Source of the DNA: Jeotgalibacillus sp. ET6 | GTDB lineage: Bacteria > Bacillota > Bacilli > Bacillales > Jeotgalibacillaceae | DNA length: 64,000 nucleotides | NCBI RefSeq assembly: GCF_029667115.1 | Contig: NZ_JARUIU010000004.1 | Location: 62,001-126,000 of the forward strand | Reading direction: 5' to 3' | Program-made: the position numbers and the translations under genes | Shown here: positions 43,993 to 53,125 of the stretch, in pieces | Layout: every line of letters begins with the position of its first letter | Numbering within the stretch: position 1 is the first letter of the stretch | Notes under the pieces: model-generated | What the model saw: only the letters and a program-made list of their open reading frames with translations | What the model was told of the DNA's origin: nothing | Databases searched by the model: none

Positions 43993-45666
43993 GTGATTAC
44001 AACAATTCTATCGATCTTCATTACACTGGCAGTGATGGTGCTGATTGCTAAGCCTTCAGGAATCTACTTGGCAAAAGCATTTGATTATAAAAAAACACGA
44101 CTGGATAAAGTGTTTGGTCCATTTGAAAATCTGCTCTTCAAGTTAAGCGGTATTAAAAAAGTCAATCAGAGTTGGAAGCAATACGCATTGGCGTTAATCC
44201 TGGCTAACGGGTTCATGATCGTACTGGTTTATCTGGTCTTTAGACTTCAAGGTGTCCTGCCGCTGAACCCCAGTGGGAATCCGGGTATGGAGCCGACACT
44301 TGCCTTTAATACGGCTATCAGCTTTATGACTAATACAAATCTGCAGCATTATAGTGGTGAGTCGGGTCTTTCTTATATGGGGCAGATGATCGGAATTCTA
44401 TTCATGATGTTTGCTGCACCAGGAACGGCCCTTGCGGTTGCCATCGCGTTTGTAAGAGGGCTTTCTGGTAGAGAAATTGGAAACTTTTTTGTGGATTTAT
44501 TCAGAGCTATCACACGTGTGCTTATGCCGGCTGCTCTTGTGACAGGATTGATTTTTGTGGCGCTTGGCGTTCCACAGACATTAGAGCCTTCTATAACAGC
44601 GGAAACAATTGAAGGCACTGCACAGGAAATTGCACGCGGTCCTGTTGGAACGTTTTTATCGATTAAGGAGCTTGGAAATAACGGTGGTGGTTTTTTTGGC
44701 GTCAATTCTGCACATCCTTTTGAGAATCCAAATGCGATCAGTAATTTCATTCAAATTCTTTTAATGTTTCTGCTGCCGGCTGCCTTACCGTTTACGTATG
44801 GAAAAATGGTCGGTAATTTCAAGCAGGGGCGCGTTCTCTTTGTCTCTATGTTAATGGTTTTTATTGTGTTCCTGTCAACAGCTTTGTTCTATGAATATCA
44901 AGGAAACCCAGCATTGAATGCATTAGGAATTGACACAGAACAAGGCAGTATGGAAGGGAAAGAAGTCCGGTTTGGAACAGGTCAATCTATCTTTTATGCA
45001 CTGGTTACAACTGCTACTGAAACAGGGGCTGTTAACACTATGCATGATACGTTAACGCCTATTGGAGGGATGCTTGCTCTTTCCAATATGTTACTGAACA
45101 CCGTTTTTGGCGGTGTAGGTGCAGGCTTCATTAACGTTATGATGTACGCAATGATTGCTGTCTTCCTGTCAGGGTTAATGGTAGGACGTACACCTGAGTT
45201 CCTTGGGAAAAAAATAGAGGGCAGAGAAATGAAGCTGATTGCCATCACGATGCTGATGCAGCCGCTCTTAATTTTAGGGGCATCTGCAGCGGCGCTTTAT
45301 ACACCTCTTGGGACAGCAGCAATCTCTAACAGTGGTTTTCATGGAGTTTCACAGGTGGTTTATGAATATACCTCCTCAGCTGCAAATAATGGATCAGGGT
45401 TTGAAGGCCTTGGGGATGCGACACCGTATTGGAATATCACCACAGGAATCGTGATGTATTTGGGAAGATTCTTTGGTCTTGTCACAATGTTAGCTGTTGC
45501 AGGTTCATTGGCATCTAAAAAGCTTGTTCCTGAGACCGTAGGAACATTCCGCACGGATACACCTTTATTTGGAGTGATCCTGGTTGGCACCTTCTTTATT
45601 GTGGGAGCACTAACCTTTTTCCCAACTCTCGTATTGGGGCCAGTAGCAGAATACCTGACATTGTAG
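43993..45666 (+). CDS. kdpA: Potassium-transporting ATPase, K-binding subunit
   Basis: 557 residues, the length of E. coli KdpA. GTG start with TTGGAGG upstream. Ten or more helices and the selectivity filter-type segments (TNTNLQHYSGESGLSYMGQ; KELGNNGGGFFGVNSAHPFE; GFEGLGDATPYWN). Binds K+ outside and passes it to KdpB. Expression is gated by the c-di-AMP riboswitch. Confidence 0.96.
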   Translation: MITTILSIFITLAVMVLIAKPSGIYLAKAFDYKKTRLDKVFGPFENLLFKLSGIKKVNQSWKQYALALILANGFMIVLVYLVFRLQGVLPLNPSGNPGMEPTLAFNTAISFMTNTNLQHYSGESGLSYMGQMIGILFMMFAAPGTALAVAIAFVRGLSGREIGNFFVDLFRAITRVLMPAALVTGLIFVALGVPQTLEPSITAETIEGTAQEIARGPVGTFLSIKELGNNGGGFFGVNSAHPFENPNAISNFIQILLMFLLPAALPFTYGKMVGNFKQGRVLFVSMLMVFIVFLSTALFYEYQGNPALNALGIDTEQGSMEGKEVRFGTGQSIFYALVTTATETGAVNTMHDTLTPIGGMLALSNMLLNTVFGGVGAGFINVMMYAMIAVFLSGLMVGRTPEFLGKKIEGREMKLIAITMLMQPLLILGASAAALYTPLGTAAISNSGFHGVSQVVYEYTSSAANNGSGFEGLGDATPYWNITTGIVMYLGRFFGLVTMLAVAGSLASKKLVPETVGTFRTDTPLFGVILVGTFFIVGALTFFPTLVLGPVAEYLTL

Positions 45667-45678
45667 ATAGGAGTGAAA

Positions 45679-47823
45679 ATGATGACCAATTATCTTTTAA
45701 AAGAAGCTAGTGAAACTGCTGATTTTCCAGAGAAAAAAAGAAGAAGTTCTTCTCAAAAGAACCTTCCTCAGCAGCCGAATCATAATGACCATAAGGATGG
45801 AAAAAAATTGATGGACAAAGAAATGGTAATACATGCGCTTAAAGATTCTTTTATAAAGCTTGATCCGAGAAAAATGGTAAAAAATCCGATTATGTTTGTG
45901 GTGGAAGTTGGTTTTATCATTACATTGATTTTGTCTTTTGCACCAAATGCATTTGGCGCCAGTGGAGTTGAGCCATGGTTCAATTATACCGTGAGTTTAA
46001 TTTTATTGTTCACAGTATTATTTGCGAATTTTGCTGAAGCGATTGCAGAAGGACGCGGGAAAGCACAGGCAGATTCGTTAAAAAAATCAAAGCAGGAGAT
46101 TACAGCTAACCTTATAAAAGGGAATGGAAAAACAGAAAAGATTTCTTCAACATCCTTAAAAAAAGGTGACGTAGTCATGGTTTCACAGGGAGAAATGATC
46201 CCAGGAGACGGTGAGGTGATTGAAGGACTTGCTTCTGTAGATGAATCAGCGATTACAGGGGAATCAGCTCCTGTTATTAAAGAGGCAGGAGGTGATTTTA
46301 ACTCGGTCACCGGAGGAACAAGAGTGGTCAGCGACCAGATTAAAGTGAGGATCACCAGCAATTCAGGTGAATCTTTTCTGGATCGAATGATTTCATTGGT
46401 TGAAGGAGCGGAACGGCAAAAAACTCCAAATGAGATTGCGTTGAATACGGTACTGACGAGTTTAACGTTAATTTTCATGATTGTCGTCGTAACGCTTCCT
46501 TTGTTCACGAATTACCTTGGGTTTTCCCTTGAGATTCCGATCCTGATCGCATTGCTCGTCTGCTTGATTCCCACGACGATCGGAGGACTTTTATCTGCTA
46601 TAGGAATTGCAGGGATGGATCGGGTTACGCAGTTTAATGTTCTTGCGATGTCAGGAAAAGCAGTTGAAGCAGCAGGAGACATCAATACAATCATTTTGGA
46701 TAAGACCGGAACGATTACATTTGGTAACCGTATGGCGAGCAACTTTATTCCAGCAGGCAATGCTTCTTTAGAGGAGCTTTACTACTGGACAGGAATTAGT
46801 TCATTAAAGGATGAAACCCCAGAAGGACGGTCCACCATAGAGCTGCTTAAAGAAAAAGGCAGCAAGCTGAATGCCTCTGAAGCAGCAGGCGGTCAGGTTA
46901 TTGAGTTTAAGGCAGAGACGAGAATGAGCGGCATGGATCTTAGAGATGGACGCCGGGTGAGAAAAGGGGCTGTCGATTCAGTTAAGAATTGGGTGGCTGC
47001 ACAGGGAGGAACCATTCCTGCAGACCTTGATGAAGAAGCAAATAAAATCGCTCGTGAAGGCGGAACTCCTTTGGCGGTTGCCATGGATTCCCAAATTTTT
47101 GGCCTCATCTACCTTAAAGACACCGTAAAGCCTGGAATGAAGGAGCGCTTTGATCAGCTGCGACAAATGGGCATTAAAACCATTATGGCAACAGGAGATA
47201 ACCCTCTGACTGCTGCCACGATAGCAAAAGAAGCGGGAGTGGATGAATTTATAGCAGAATGTAAGCCGGAAGATAAGATTGAGGTTATTAAGTATGAACA
47301 GTCCCAAGGGAAACTGGTAGCCATGACGGGTGACGGAACGAATGACGCTCCTGCACTGGCTCAAGCAGATGTAGGGCTGGCCATGAACAGCGGAACAACA
47401 GCGGCAAAAGAAGCAGCCAACATGGTTGATTTAGATTCAAATCCTACAAAAATCATCGAAGTCGTTTCGATCGGAAAACAATTGCTTATGACAAGAGGTG
47501 CGCTGACCACATTTAGTATTGCAAATGATATTGCCAAATACTTTGCCATTATTCCGGCCATGTTTATGCTTGCGATTCCGGAAATGACAGCATTGAATAT
47601 CATGGGGCTGTCTACGCCGTTGTCAGCGATTTTATCAGCATTGATCTTTAATGCCATTATTATTCCAATGTTGATCCCGCTGGCCATGAAAGGAATTGCC
47701 TATAAACCAATGAGTTCAAATGCTTTGTTAAGCCGGAATTTAACGATCTATGGACTTGGTGGAGTCCTGGTTCCTTTCATAGGCATAAAATTAATTGATA
47801 TGGCCGTTTCATTGTTTATCTAA
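45679..47823 (+). CDS. kdpB: Potassium-transporting P-type ATPase subunit B
   Basis: About 714 residues. Phosphorylation motif DKTGT near residue 341, hinge [13 protein letters not shown] actuator motif ([12 protein letters not shown]). Compared with E. coli KdpB it carries about 35 extra, Lys/Gln/Asn-rich N-terminal residues before the conserved [18 protein letters not shown] precedes ATG 45679, but an in-frame ATG at 45811 would give the normal length. Hydrolyses ATP to drive K+ uptake. Confidence 0.95.
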   Translation: MMTNYLLKEASETADFPEKKRRSSSQKNLPQQPNHNDHKDGKKLMDKEMVIHALKDSFIKLDPRKMVKNPIMFVVEVGFIITLILSFAPNAFGASGVEPWFNYTVSLILLFTVLFANFAEAIAEGRGKAQADSLKKSKQEITANLIKGNGKTEKISSTSLKKGDVVMVSQGEMIPGDGEVIEGLASVDESAITGESAPVIKEAGGDFNSVTGGTRVVSDQIKVRITSNSGESFLDRMISLVEGAERQKTPNEIALNTVLTSLTLIFMIVVVTLPLFTNYLGFSLEIPILIALLVCLIPTTIGGLLSAIGIAGMDRVTQFNVLAMSGKAVEAAGDINTIILDKTGTITFGNRMASNFIPAGNASLEELYYWTGISSLKDETPEGRSTIELLKEKGSKLNASEAAGGQVIEFKAETRMSGMDLRDGRRVRKGAVDSVKNWVAAQGGTIPADLDEEANKIAREGGTPLAVAMDSQIFGLIYLKDTVKPGMKERFDQLRQMGIKTIMATGDNPLTAATIAKEAGVDEFIAECKPEDKIEVIKYEQSQGKLVAMTGDGTNDAPALAQADVGLAMNSGTTAAKEAANMVDLDSNPTKIIEVVSIGKQLLMTRGALTTFSIANDIAKYFAIIPAMFMLAIPEMTALNIMGLSTPLSAILSALIFNAIIIPMLIPLAMKGIAYKPMSSNALLSRNLTIYGLGGVLVPFIGIKLIDMAVSLFI

Positions 47824-47856
47824 CAATTAACCTACTAAAAAGTGAGGAAGATGATC

Positions 47857-48441
47857 ATGAAAAATGAACAAAAACTTGCTGGACCTATTATCAGGTCCAG
47901 CTTCACCCTAATGATACTGACTGGATTGGTTTACCCTCTTGTATCTACTGGAATTGCGCAAGCCATCATGCCGGATCAGGCAGACGGCAGTTTACTTTAT
48001 AATGAACAAGGTGAAGTGGTGGGGTCTGAATTGATTGGCCAGAACTTTACTGACCCTATGTATTTTCATGGCAGGGAATCTGCAATCGAGTATGATGCAT
48101 CCGGTTCAGGGTCTAACAACTATGCCCCTTCTAATCAGGATATGATTACACGGACGGAGGAGTCGATAGCCGCATGGAGCGAAGAAAATCCAGCAATTCC
48201 TGTTAACCAGCTTCCGATTGATCTAGTGACGGATTCTGCTTCAGGACTTGATCCGCATATTTCTGTAGAAGGTGCAGCTGCGCAAGTAGAACGGGTCGCA
48301 GAATTGACAGAAATATCAAGTGAGAGGCTGGAAGAATTAATAGAAGAGAATACCCAGGGAAAAGAATGGGGTCTATTTGGGGAAGAACGTGTGCATGTCC
48401 TCATGCTCAATCTGGACTTGCAAGAACTTATTCAAGAATAA
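47857..48441 (+). CDS. kdpC: Potassium-transporting ATPase subunit C
   Basis: 195 residues from ATG 47857 (GAGGAAG upstream). One N-terminal helix ([20 protein letters not shown]) and an extracytosolic domain with [18 protein letters not shown] and [15 protein letters not shown], then [19 protein letters not shown] and VLMLNLDLQ. Assembles with KdpA and KdpB. Confidence 0.95.
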   Translation: MKNEQKLAGPIIRSSFTLMILTGLVYPLVSTGIAQAIMPDQADGSLLYNEQGEVVGSELIGQNFTDPMYFHGRESAIEYDASGSGSNNYAPSNQDMITRTEESIAAWSEENPAIPVNQLPIDLVTDSASGLDPHISVEGAAAQVERVAELTEISSERLEELIEENTQGKEWGLFGEERVHVLMLNLDLQELIQE

Positions 48442-48451
48442 ACCCTCATGT

Positions 48452-48475
48452 CCCTAACTGTTTACACGGTTAGGG
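48452..48475 (+). other. Hairpin between kdpC and kdpD
   Basis: CCCTAAC pairs with GTTAGGG around TGTTTACACG, followed by TCCATTTTATCTTT. May attenuate, so that the KdpD fragment is made in smaller amounts than the pump. Confidence 0.55.
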
Positions 48476-48529
48476 TCCATTTTATCTTTAAGGGTCTAAA
48501 GAATCAGCGAGTAAAAGAGGTGAGTAAGC

Positions 48530-49675
48530 ATGGAAAAAGATCATCCCTATTTCAGAAGAAAAACGCCGGAAGAAATTCTCAACGAACTGACAGAATCCCA
48601 AAAAGGCAAGCTGAAATTATATGTAGGTGCAGCCCCGGGAGTCGGAAAATCCTATAAGATGCTTCAGGATGCAGTCGATCTTAAAAAGGAAGGAATCGAC
48701 GTGGTAATTGGATTCATTGAGACTCATGGACGTATAGAGACGGAGGCTCAAATAAAGGAGTTGGAGCAGGTTCCATTAAAGGTCATCACCTATAAAGGAA
48801 AAAAGTTTCAAGAACTGAATGTGGAGGCTGTGCTTAAAAGAAAGCCTGAAATCGTGATTGTAGATGAACTTGCTCATACCAATATTTCCGGCTCAGTAAA
48901 TGAAAAGAGATATATGGACATCTCAAGTATCCTGGATGCCGGAATTAATGTGCTGTCAGCAGTCAACATCCAGCATCTTGAAAGTGTGAATGACATCGTC
49001 CGGCAAATTACCGGAGTGAAAGTAAGAGAAAGGGTTCCAGATACATTTGTTCAAAAAGCGCATGAAATTCAGCTGATTGATATCCCTCCTGAAACGTTGA
49101 GAAAGAGACTGCGTGATGGCAAAATTTATGCCCCCGAAAAGATTGAACAAAGTTTATCGCATTTTTTCACTGCGGCAAATTTATCTGCTCTTCGAGAACT
49201 TGCTTTACGAGAGATTGCCAATGATGTAGACGAGAGAATTGAGCAAATCAGCGGTGATCTTATAAACGGTCCTTTTGGTGTGAATGAAAAAATACTTGTG
49301 TGTGTGCATTACGGACCAACTGCAGAAAAGCTTATCAGAAGAGGTTGGAGGATGGCTCATCGATTGAAGGCGGAATTATATATCTTAAATGTCACCTCAG
49401 ATAACGGGGAAGAGAGCGCTTTAAACGCGAAGAAAAACAAAGAATGGCATATGCTTGCCCAACAGTTTAACGCAACCATGATCGTTGAAGAAAGGGGGGG
49501 CAGAAAGCCGGCTAAAGTGATCATTGATGTTGCAAAAAAATACAAGGTAACACAGATTCTGCTTGGTCAATCTGCCCGAACCAGATGGGAAGAAATCAGA
49601 AAAGGATCGATCGTCAATATGATCATGCGGGAAACCTCCAATATCGATATTCATATCGTTGCGGACGGGCGGTAA
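48530..49675 (+). CDS. kdpD: Short KdpD: sensory domain without histidine kinase
   Basis: 381 residues. The KdpD N-terminal domain (about 20-230) has Walker A GAAPGVGKSYKML and Walker B-like VIVDELAHTN; a universal-stress-protein domain follows (about 250-380, KILVCVHYGPTAEKLIRRGW; GQSARTRWEEIRKGSIVNMI). The usual four helices, GAF and histidine kinase regions are absent, and no kdpE is nearby. Short KdpDs are known, for example in cyanobacteria. It probably senses nucleotide state to modulate the pump rather than transcription, which is inference. Confidence 0.9.
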   Translation: MEKDHPYFRRKTPEEILNELTESQKGKLKLYVGAAPGVGKSYKMLQDAVDLKKEGIDVVIGFIETHGRIETEAQIKELEQVPLKVITYKGKKFQELNVEAVLKRKPEIVIVDELAHTNISGSVNEKRYMDISSILDAGINVLSAVNIQHLESVNDIVRQITGVKVRERVPDTFVQKAHEIQLIDIPPETLRKRLRDGKIYAPEKIEQSLSHFFTAANLSALRELALREIANDVDERIEQISGDLINGPFGVNEKILVCVHYGPTAEKLIRRGWRMAHRLKAELYILNVTSDNGEESALNAKKNKEWHMLAQQFNATMIVEERGGRKPAKVIIDVAKKYKVTQILLGQSARTRWEEIRKGSIVNMIMRETSNIDIHIVADGR

Positions 49676-49766
49676 TAGCTTAAGGCAACTTTGTTTTGGC
49701 ACGCTGAGTGATTAAGTTTAAAATTTCACCTAAATGGATATCAGTGAAGGAATGAAATACTAGTCA

Positions 49767-49790
49767 GGGAAACATTTAATCAATGTTTCC
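49767..49790. other. Hairpin 3' of the GNAT pseudogene
   Basis: GGAAACATT and AATGTTTCC are inverted 9-bp arms around TAATC; no T run. The stop of the GNAT frame lies in it. Confidence 0.5.
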
Positions 49791-50290
49791 CCCTATACTG
49801 AATTAACTGACTGAATTGCCCTAAATACTCTTCACTGCCTATTCTGCTGACTTCTTTAAAACCGATTTTTTCAAGCATCTTTCTGGCTCGTCTATTTTCT
49901 TCATGCGTCAACAAGGAAAGTGGAAATTCCTACTTTCTCTGCCCCGTATTTCAGCATACATAAAGCGGAATGGTACCCAATTCCTTTTCCCCATAGTCTG
50001 CTTTCCCCAACGGCGATTCCTAGCTCGGCTGTATGATCCTTGATAGAAGCTAAATCAGCATATCCAATTAATTCTCCATTTAACTCTTTCCCTTTTCGAA
50101 AGAAATCTTTCTCCGCATTATTTACACAATTTGACCACCAAGTATACAATCTTTCCGAAGGCTGATTTTGTTCCCAGCCATTAGCTGAACAAAAAGAAGG
50201 ATCTTTGCTCCATTTTAAAACAGCCTCATAATCCTGTATGTTAATAGGTCTCAATTTAATGCCGTGGGAATAGGTCTTATTAGCGTTCAA
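49780..50290 (-). pseudogene. GNAT acetyltransferase with a single frameshift
   Basis: The N-terminal part (MNANKTYSHGIKLRPINIQD; AELGIAVGESRLWGKGIGYH, the acetyl-CoA loop) ends at a TGA near 49902. The +1 frame continues with the expected C-terminus, THEENRRARKMLEKIGFKEV and EEYLGQFSQLIQYRGKH. A one-base indel at about 49905 explains it. It is RimJ/RimL-like. May be a recent mutation or a sequencing error. Confidence 0.8.
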
Positions 50291-50360
50291 TTAAATCGCT
50301 CCTTTCATAATTATCTGGAAATCCAGTTCGGTGTGAAAACTTATAAAGTGGTGGTAGTGA

Positions 50361-50822
50361 TTAAATAAACCCACGATTTGAAAGTGTAGAGGACAGGGGG
50401 GGAGTTTTTAAAAATTTGCGTAATATCTGATTAACGAGTTGTAATTCTTCCTTTGAATATAGACCACCAAGTGCTTCATACATTTGATATTCTGCTTGGA
50501 CGATTAATTTATGCTTATTTCTACCGAGTTCTGTCAGTTGCAGGATTACAAACCTGGAATCATGTATATTTTTAATTCGTTCAATTAGATTTTCTTTTAC
50601 CATTCTCTCAATTAATCTTGAAGGACTTCCTGTTTCACATATTAAAAGAGAGCCTAGTTCTTTTAAAGACAGGGGCTGATACTTTGTTAGCACACTGATT
50701 ACTTCAGCTTGTGATGGTGTAACGCCTATGTCCGTCAGTAACTCAGTGTACATTCTATTTCCTTGTCGTTGAGAAGCTAAAATTAAATATCTAAATGTCT
50801 CCAATTCTTTAAAGTTTTCCAT
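50361..50822 (-). CDS. MarR family transcriptional regulator
   Basis: 153 residues. Winged helix about 35-100 (TPSQAEVISVLTKYQPLSLK; ICETGSPSRLIERMVKENLI). Flanking helices dimerise. It lies 19 bases after the metallo-hydrolase gene on the same strand, and the paired dyads upstream of that gene are the likely operators, so it probably controls the operon in which it sits. Confidence 0.85.
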   Translation of the reverse strand: MENFKELETFRYLILASQRQGNRMYTELLTDIGVTPSQAEVISVLTKYQPLSLKELGSLLICETGSPSRLIERMVKENLIERIKNIHDSRFVILQLTELGRNKHKLIVQAEYQMYEALGGLYSKEELQLVNQILRKFLKTPPLSSTLSNRGFI

Positions 50823-50841
50823 CCTGTTATTCCTTTCTACA

Positions 50842-51645
50842 TTAGAAAATTGTTTGTGGTCGTATAAGCGGGTCGTGATTGGCAGCTGTAAGGATACAGT
50901 CTTTTCTTTTAGAAAAATCCCTTACCCATTGCAATGATTTTTCTGCATCTGATTTATTGACAGTGACCCCGGGGAGAATCATCTTCTGCCATGATTTTTT
51001 TGAGTACCCAACGTCACTTGCCAGCAGCAGCCAGTCTTCCTTCATTTTGACCATGACGGAAAACATTCCTGCACTATGGCCGGGGGTATGAACTAAATAT
51101 ATAGAACCGTCTCCAAATAGGTCGAGTCCCAGCTTAAAAGGTCCGTGAGGAATAGCAGAAGGAATAAACGTTTCAATAGGAATACCTTCCCACATGGATT
51201 TAATATAGCCCATTTTTCTATTTGCCGCTTTCCATTCTATGTCGCTTGTAAGGATTCTTTTTGCATCCTTAAAATTTTGCAGCCCACTAACATGATCAGA
51301 ATGAAGATGAGTCAATAAAACTAAGCTGATGTCGTGACTTTGAATTCCCTTGCTTCGGAGCTGTTCAAGGACGGATTGCCCATTCGGAAGGTCTCCTGTA
51401 TACATAGAGTTAGAAAAACGCCCTAAATGCTTTTTTTGATTCTCTCTTATTTGTTCATGCCACCCTGTATCGATTAAAATATATCCTGTTGGGTGTTCAA
51501 TCAAGTAAGAAGAAACAGGAACCCACATCTTCTTTTCATTCCCTCTAAACCAGCCTGTATAAGGTGCAGGGTGAATGCTTTTTTCCTTATAAGCCAGTGC
51601 CTGATCAATGCGTACACGACCCGTGTGCAAAATATGTACCTTCAA
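50842..51645 (-). CDS. MBL-fold hydrolase, AHL-lactonase-like
   Basis: 267 residues. Metal site HLHSDHVSG (HxHxDH, about 112-120), distal His in HTPGHSAGMF and Asp in LLASDVGYS; C-terminal AANHDPLIRP. Size and motif order fit the N-acyl homoserine lactonase (AiiA/AttM) group, but lactone specificity cannot be claimed. Operon with the MarR gene. Confidence 0.82.
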   Translation of the reverse strand: MKVHILHTGRVRIDQALAYKEKSIHPAPYTGWFRGNEKKMWVPVSSYLIEHPTGYILIDTGWHEQIRENQKKHLGRFSNSMYTGDLPNGQSVLEQLRSKGIQSHDISLVLLTHLHSDHVSGLQNFKDAKRILTSDIEWKAANRKMGYIKSMWEGIPIETFIPSAIPHGPFKLGLDLFGDGSIYLVHTPGHSAGMFSVMVKMKEDWLLLASDVGYSKKSWQKMILPGVTVNKSDAEKSLQWVRDFSKRKDCILTAANHDPLIRPQTIF

Positions 51646-51665
51646 AGCGAATCCTCCACTCTAAT

Positions 51666-51712
51666 AAATGATGTGTCATCTAATAGTTTAAATAATAGAT
51701 GACGCATCATTT
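51666..51712. promoter_or_regulatory. Paired dyads, probable MarR operators
   Basis: AAATGATGTGTCATCTA (51666-51682) and TAGATGACGCATCATTT (51696-51712) are inverted copies matching at 16 of 17 positions; each half also contains ATGA-N4-TCAT. They lie just upstream of the lactonase-like gene. Confidence 0.75.
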
Positions 51713-51892
51713 AATGTCAAATTAAAACAAATATTATGATAATAAAGGAAAATACTGTTCGGTGGTCTACGCTTGTGCAGATGATCTGCAGGTCGCCCAC
51801 TATAAAAAATTGTTTACTTCAACAAAAAAATTTTCACGATTATTGTAACGTTAATCAATTTCAGGAGTTGTCTAGGTGAGAGGGGGCAAGAG

Positions 51893-52387
51893 ATGGATTT
51901 TGAGGAAATCTACCAGGACTATTTCCATGATGTTTATTTATATCTTAGAGCATTAAGCAAGGATGAAAAGATTGCCGAAGAAATGGCTCAGGAAACGTTC
52001 TTTAAGGCGTTAAACGCTATAGAAAACGATACGGGTCCATCGGATATTCGCGCGTGGCTTTTTACCATAGCAAAACATACGTATTTCACCTATTACAAAA
52101 AGCAGAAAAAACAGATTCTGTCTGATGTAATGGAGGAGATGGGTACAGGCGTTGAAATTACGGAGCATCTAATGAACAAGGAAGATGCCTTTACTGTTCA
52201 TCAGTTTTTGCACGGCATGAAGGAACCATATAAGGAAGTTTTTATGCTTCGAACATTTGGGGAATTGCCGTTTAAAAAAATCGGACAAATTTTCGGGAAA
52301 AGTGAAGGGTGGTCAAGAGTAACCTTTCACAGGGCGAGAAAAATGATCATGGAGTATATGGAGGAGATGAATAATGAACGAAGTTAA
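51893..52387 (+). CDS. ECF-type RNA polymerase sigma factor
   Basis: 164 residues. Sigma region 2 at about 6-70 (DYFHDVYLYLRALSKDEKIA; EEMAQETFFKALNAI) and region 4 at about 105-155 (FMLRTFGELPFKKIGQIFGK). The SigM-like size and the following zinc-binding anti-sigma gene (overlap 14 bases) define an ECF pair. A TGTAAC-like -35 lies about 50 bases upstream, suggesting autoregulation. Signal unknown. Confidence 0.88.
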   Translation: MDFEEIYQDYFHDVYLYLRALSKDEKIAEEMAQETFFKALNAIENDTGPSDIRAWLFTIAKHTYFTYYKKQKKQILSDVMEEMGTGVEITEHLMNKEDAFTVHQFLHGMKEPYKEVFMLRTFGELPFKKIGQIFGKSEGWSRVTFHRARKMIMEYMEEMNNERS

Positions 52388-53030
52388 GTGCACCATTATC
52401 CAGGATGTTCTTCCCCTTTATGTGGATGAAGTGGTGAGTGAGGATACAAAAGAAATGGTCGAGCAGCATTTACATCAATGCGAAAATTGCCGGCAGGAGT
52501 ATAGGTCAATGAAGCAAGCTCTACGCATTCCTGCAAAGAACAAAGGGTCTGCTTTAGGGAAAATTAAAAAAAGGTGGCGTAAAAAGAAGTGGATGATCTC
52601 TATGGCGTCCATTTTAGCAACGATGGCTCTTTTATTTGGAATTTTTTCTTACATCTTTTACTTTAAAACCGTTATACCGTATTCACAGGAACTGATTACA
52701 ATTGAAAACCAGGACAATGAATTAGTCTCAAGATATTCGGGCAACAGCTACGCAGGCGTTCACGCAACGCATCCCATGACTGTTGAAGTAGATGGCACCG
52801 AAAAGAATGTAATCGTGATGTTTTACACCCAAACGCTTTACGATTCACCTTCAGGAAGCTTTATAAATCCTAAGGAAAATCCTAATGTACAAGGATCCAC
52901 TTTTCAATTGCCAGAAGGTCAAACAGCGGATGCAGTGTACTATGCAGAATTTGATGCAGAAGAAATTTCTTTTGAAAAAGATGCATGGAGTGACATTATT
53001 GAACGGGCAACGCTGATTTGGGAGCGCTAA
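52374..53030 (+). CDS. Zinc-finger anti-sigma factor, membrane-bound
   Basis: 218 residues. N-terminal anti-sigma zinc domain with HLHQCENC (H-x3-C-x2-C, about 29-36). One helix (MASILATMALLFGIFSYIFY, about 75-95) then an extracellular domain (about 100-218) that could sense envelope stress. Overlaps the sigma gene. The external domain is of no known family to me. Confidence 0.82.
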   Translation: MNEVKCTIIQDVLPLYVDEVVSEDTKEMVEQHLHQCENCRQEYRSMKQALRIPAKNKGSALGKIKKRWRKKKWMISMASILATMALLFGIFSYIFYFKTVIPYSQELITIENQDNELVSRYSGNSYAGVHATHPMTVEVDGTEKNVIVMFYTQTLYDSPSGSFINPKENPNVQGSTFQLPEGQTADAVYYAEFDAEEISFEKDAWSDIIERATLIWER

Positions 53031-53067
53031 CCATAATTTAGCCTAGCGAACTGCCACTTAAGTAAAA

Positions 53068-53083
53068 AGTTCCACGTGGAACA
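53068..53083. promoter_or_regulatory. parS-like site (near consensus)
   Basis: AGTTCCACGTGGAACA fits the Spo0J parS consensus TGTTNCACGTGNAACA at all but the first base and is a perfect 14-bp palindrome at its core. It lies in the gap between convergent genes. parS sites cluster near the replication origin. Confidence 0.65.
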
Positions 53084-53089
53084 ATATAA

Positions 53090-53124
53090 AAAAAAGCATC
53101 CCCAAGCCCCAGGGATGCCTTTTC
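53090..53124. terminator. Bidirectional terminator
   Basis: AAAAAAGCATCCC pairs with GGGATGCCTTTT around CAAGCCCCA, between the convergent anti-sigma and pdxA2 genes. Confidence 0.82.
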
Positions 53125-53125
53125 C

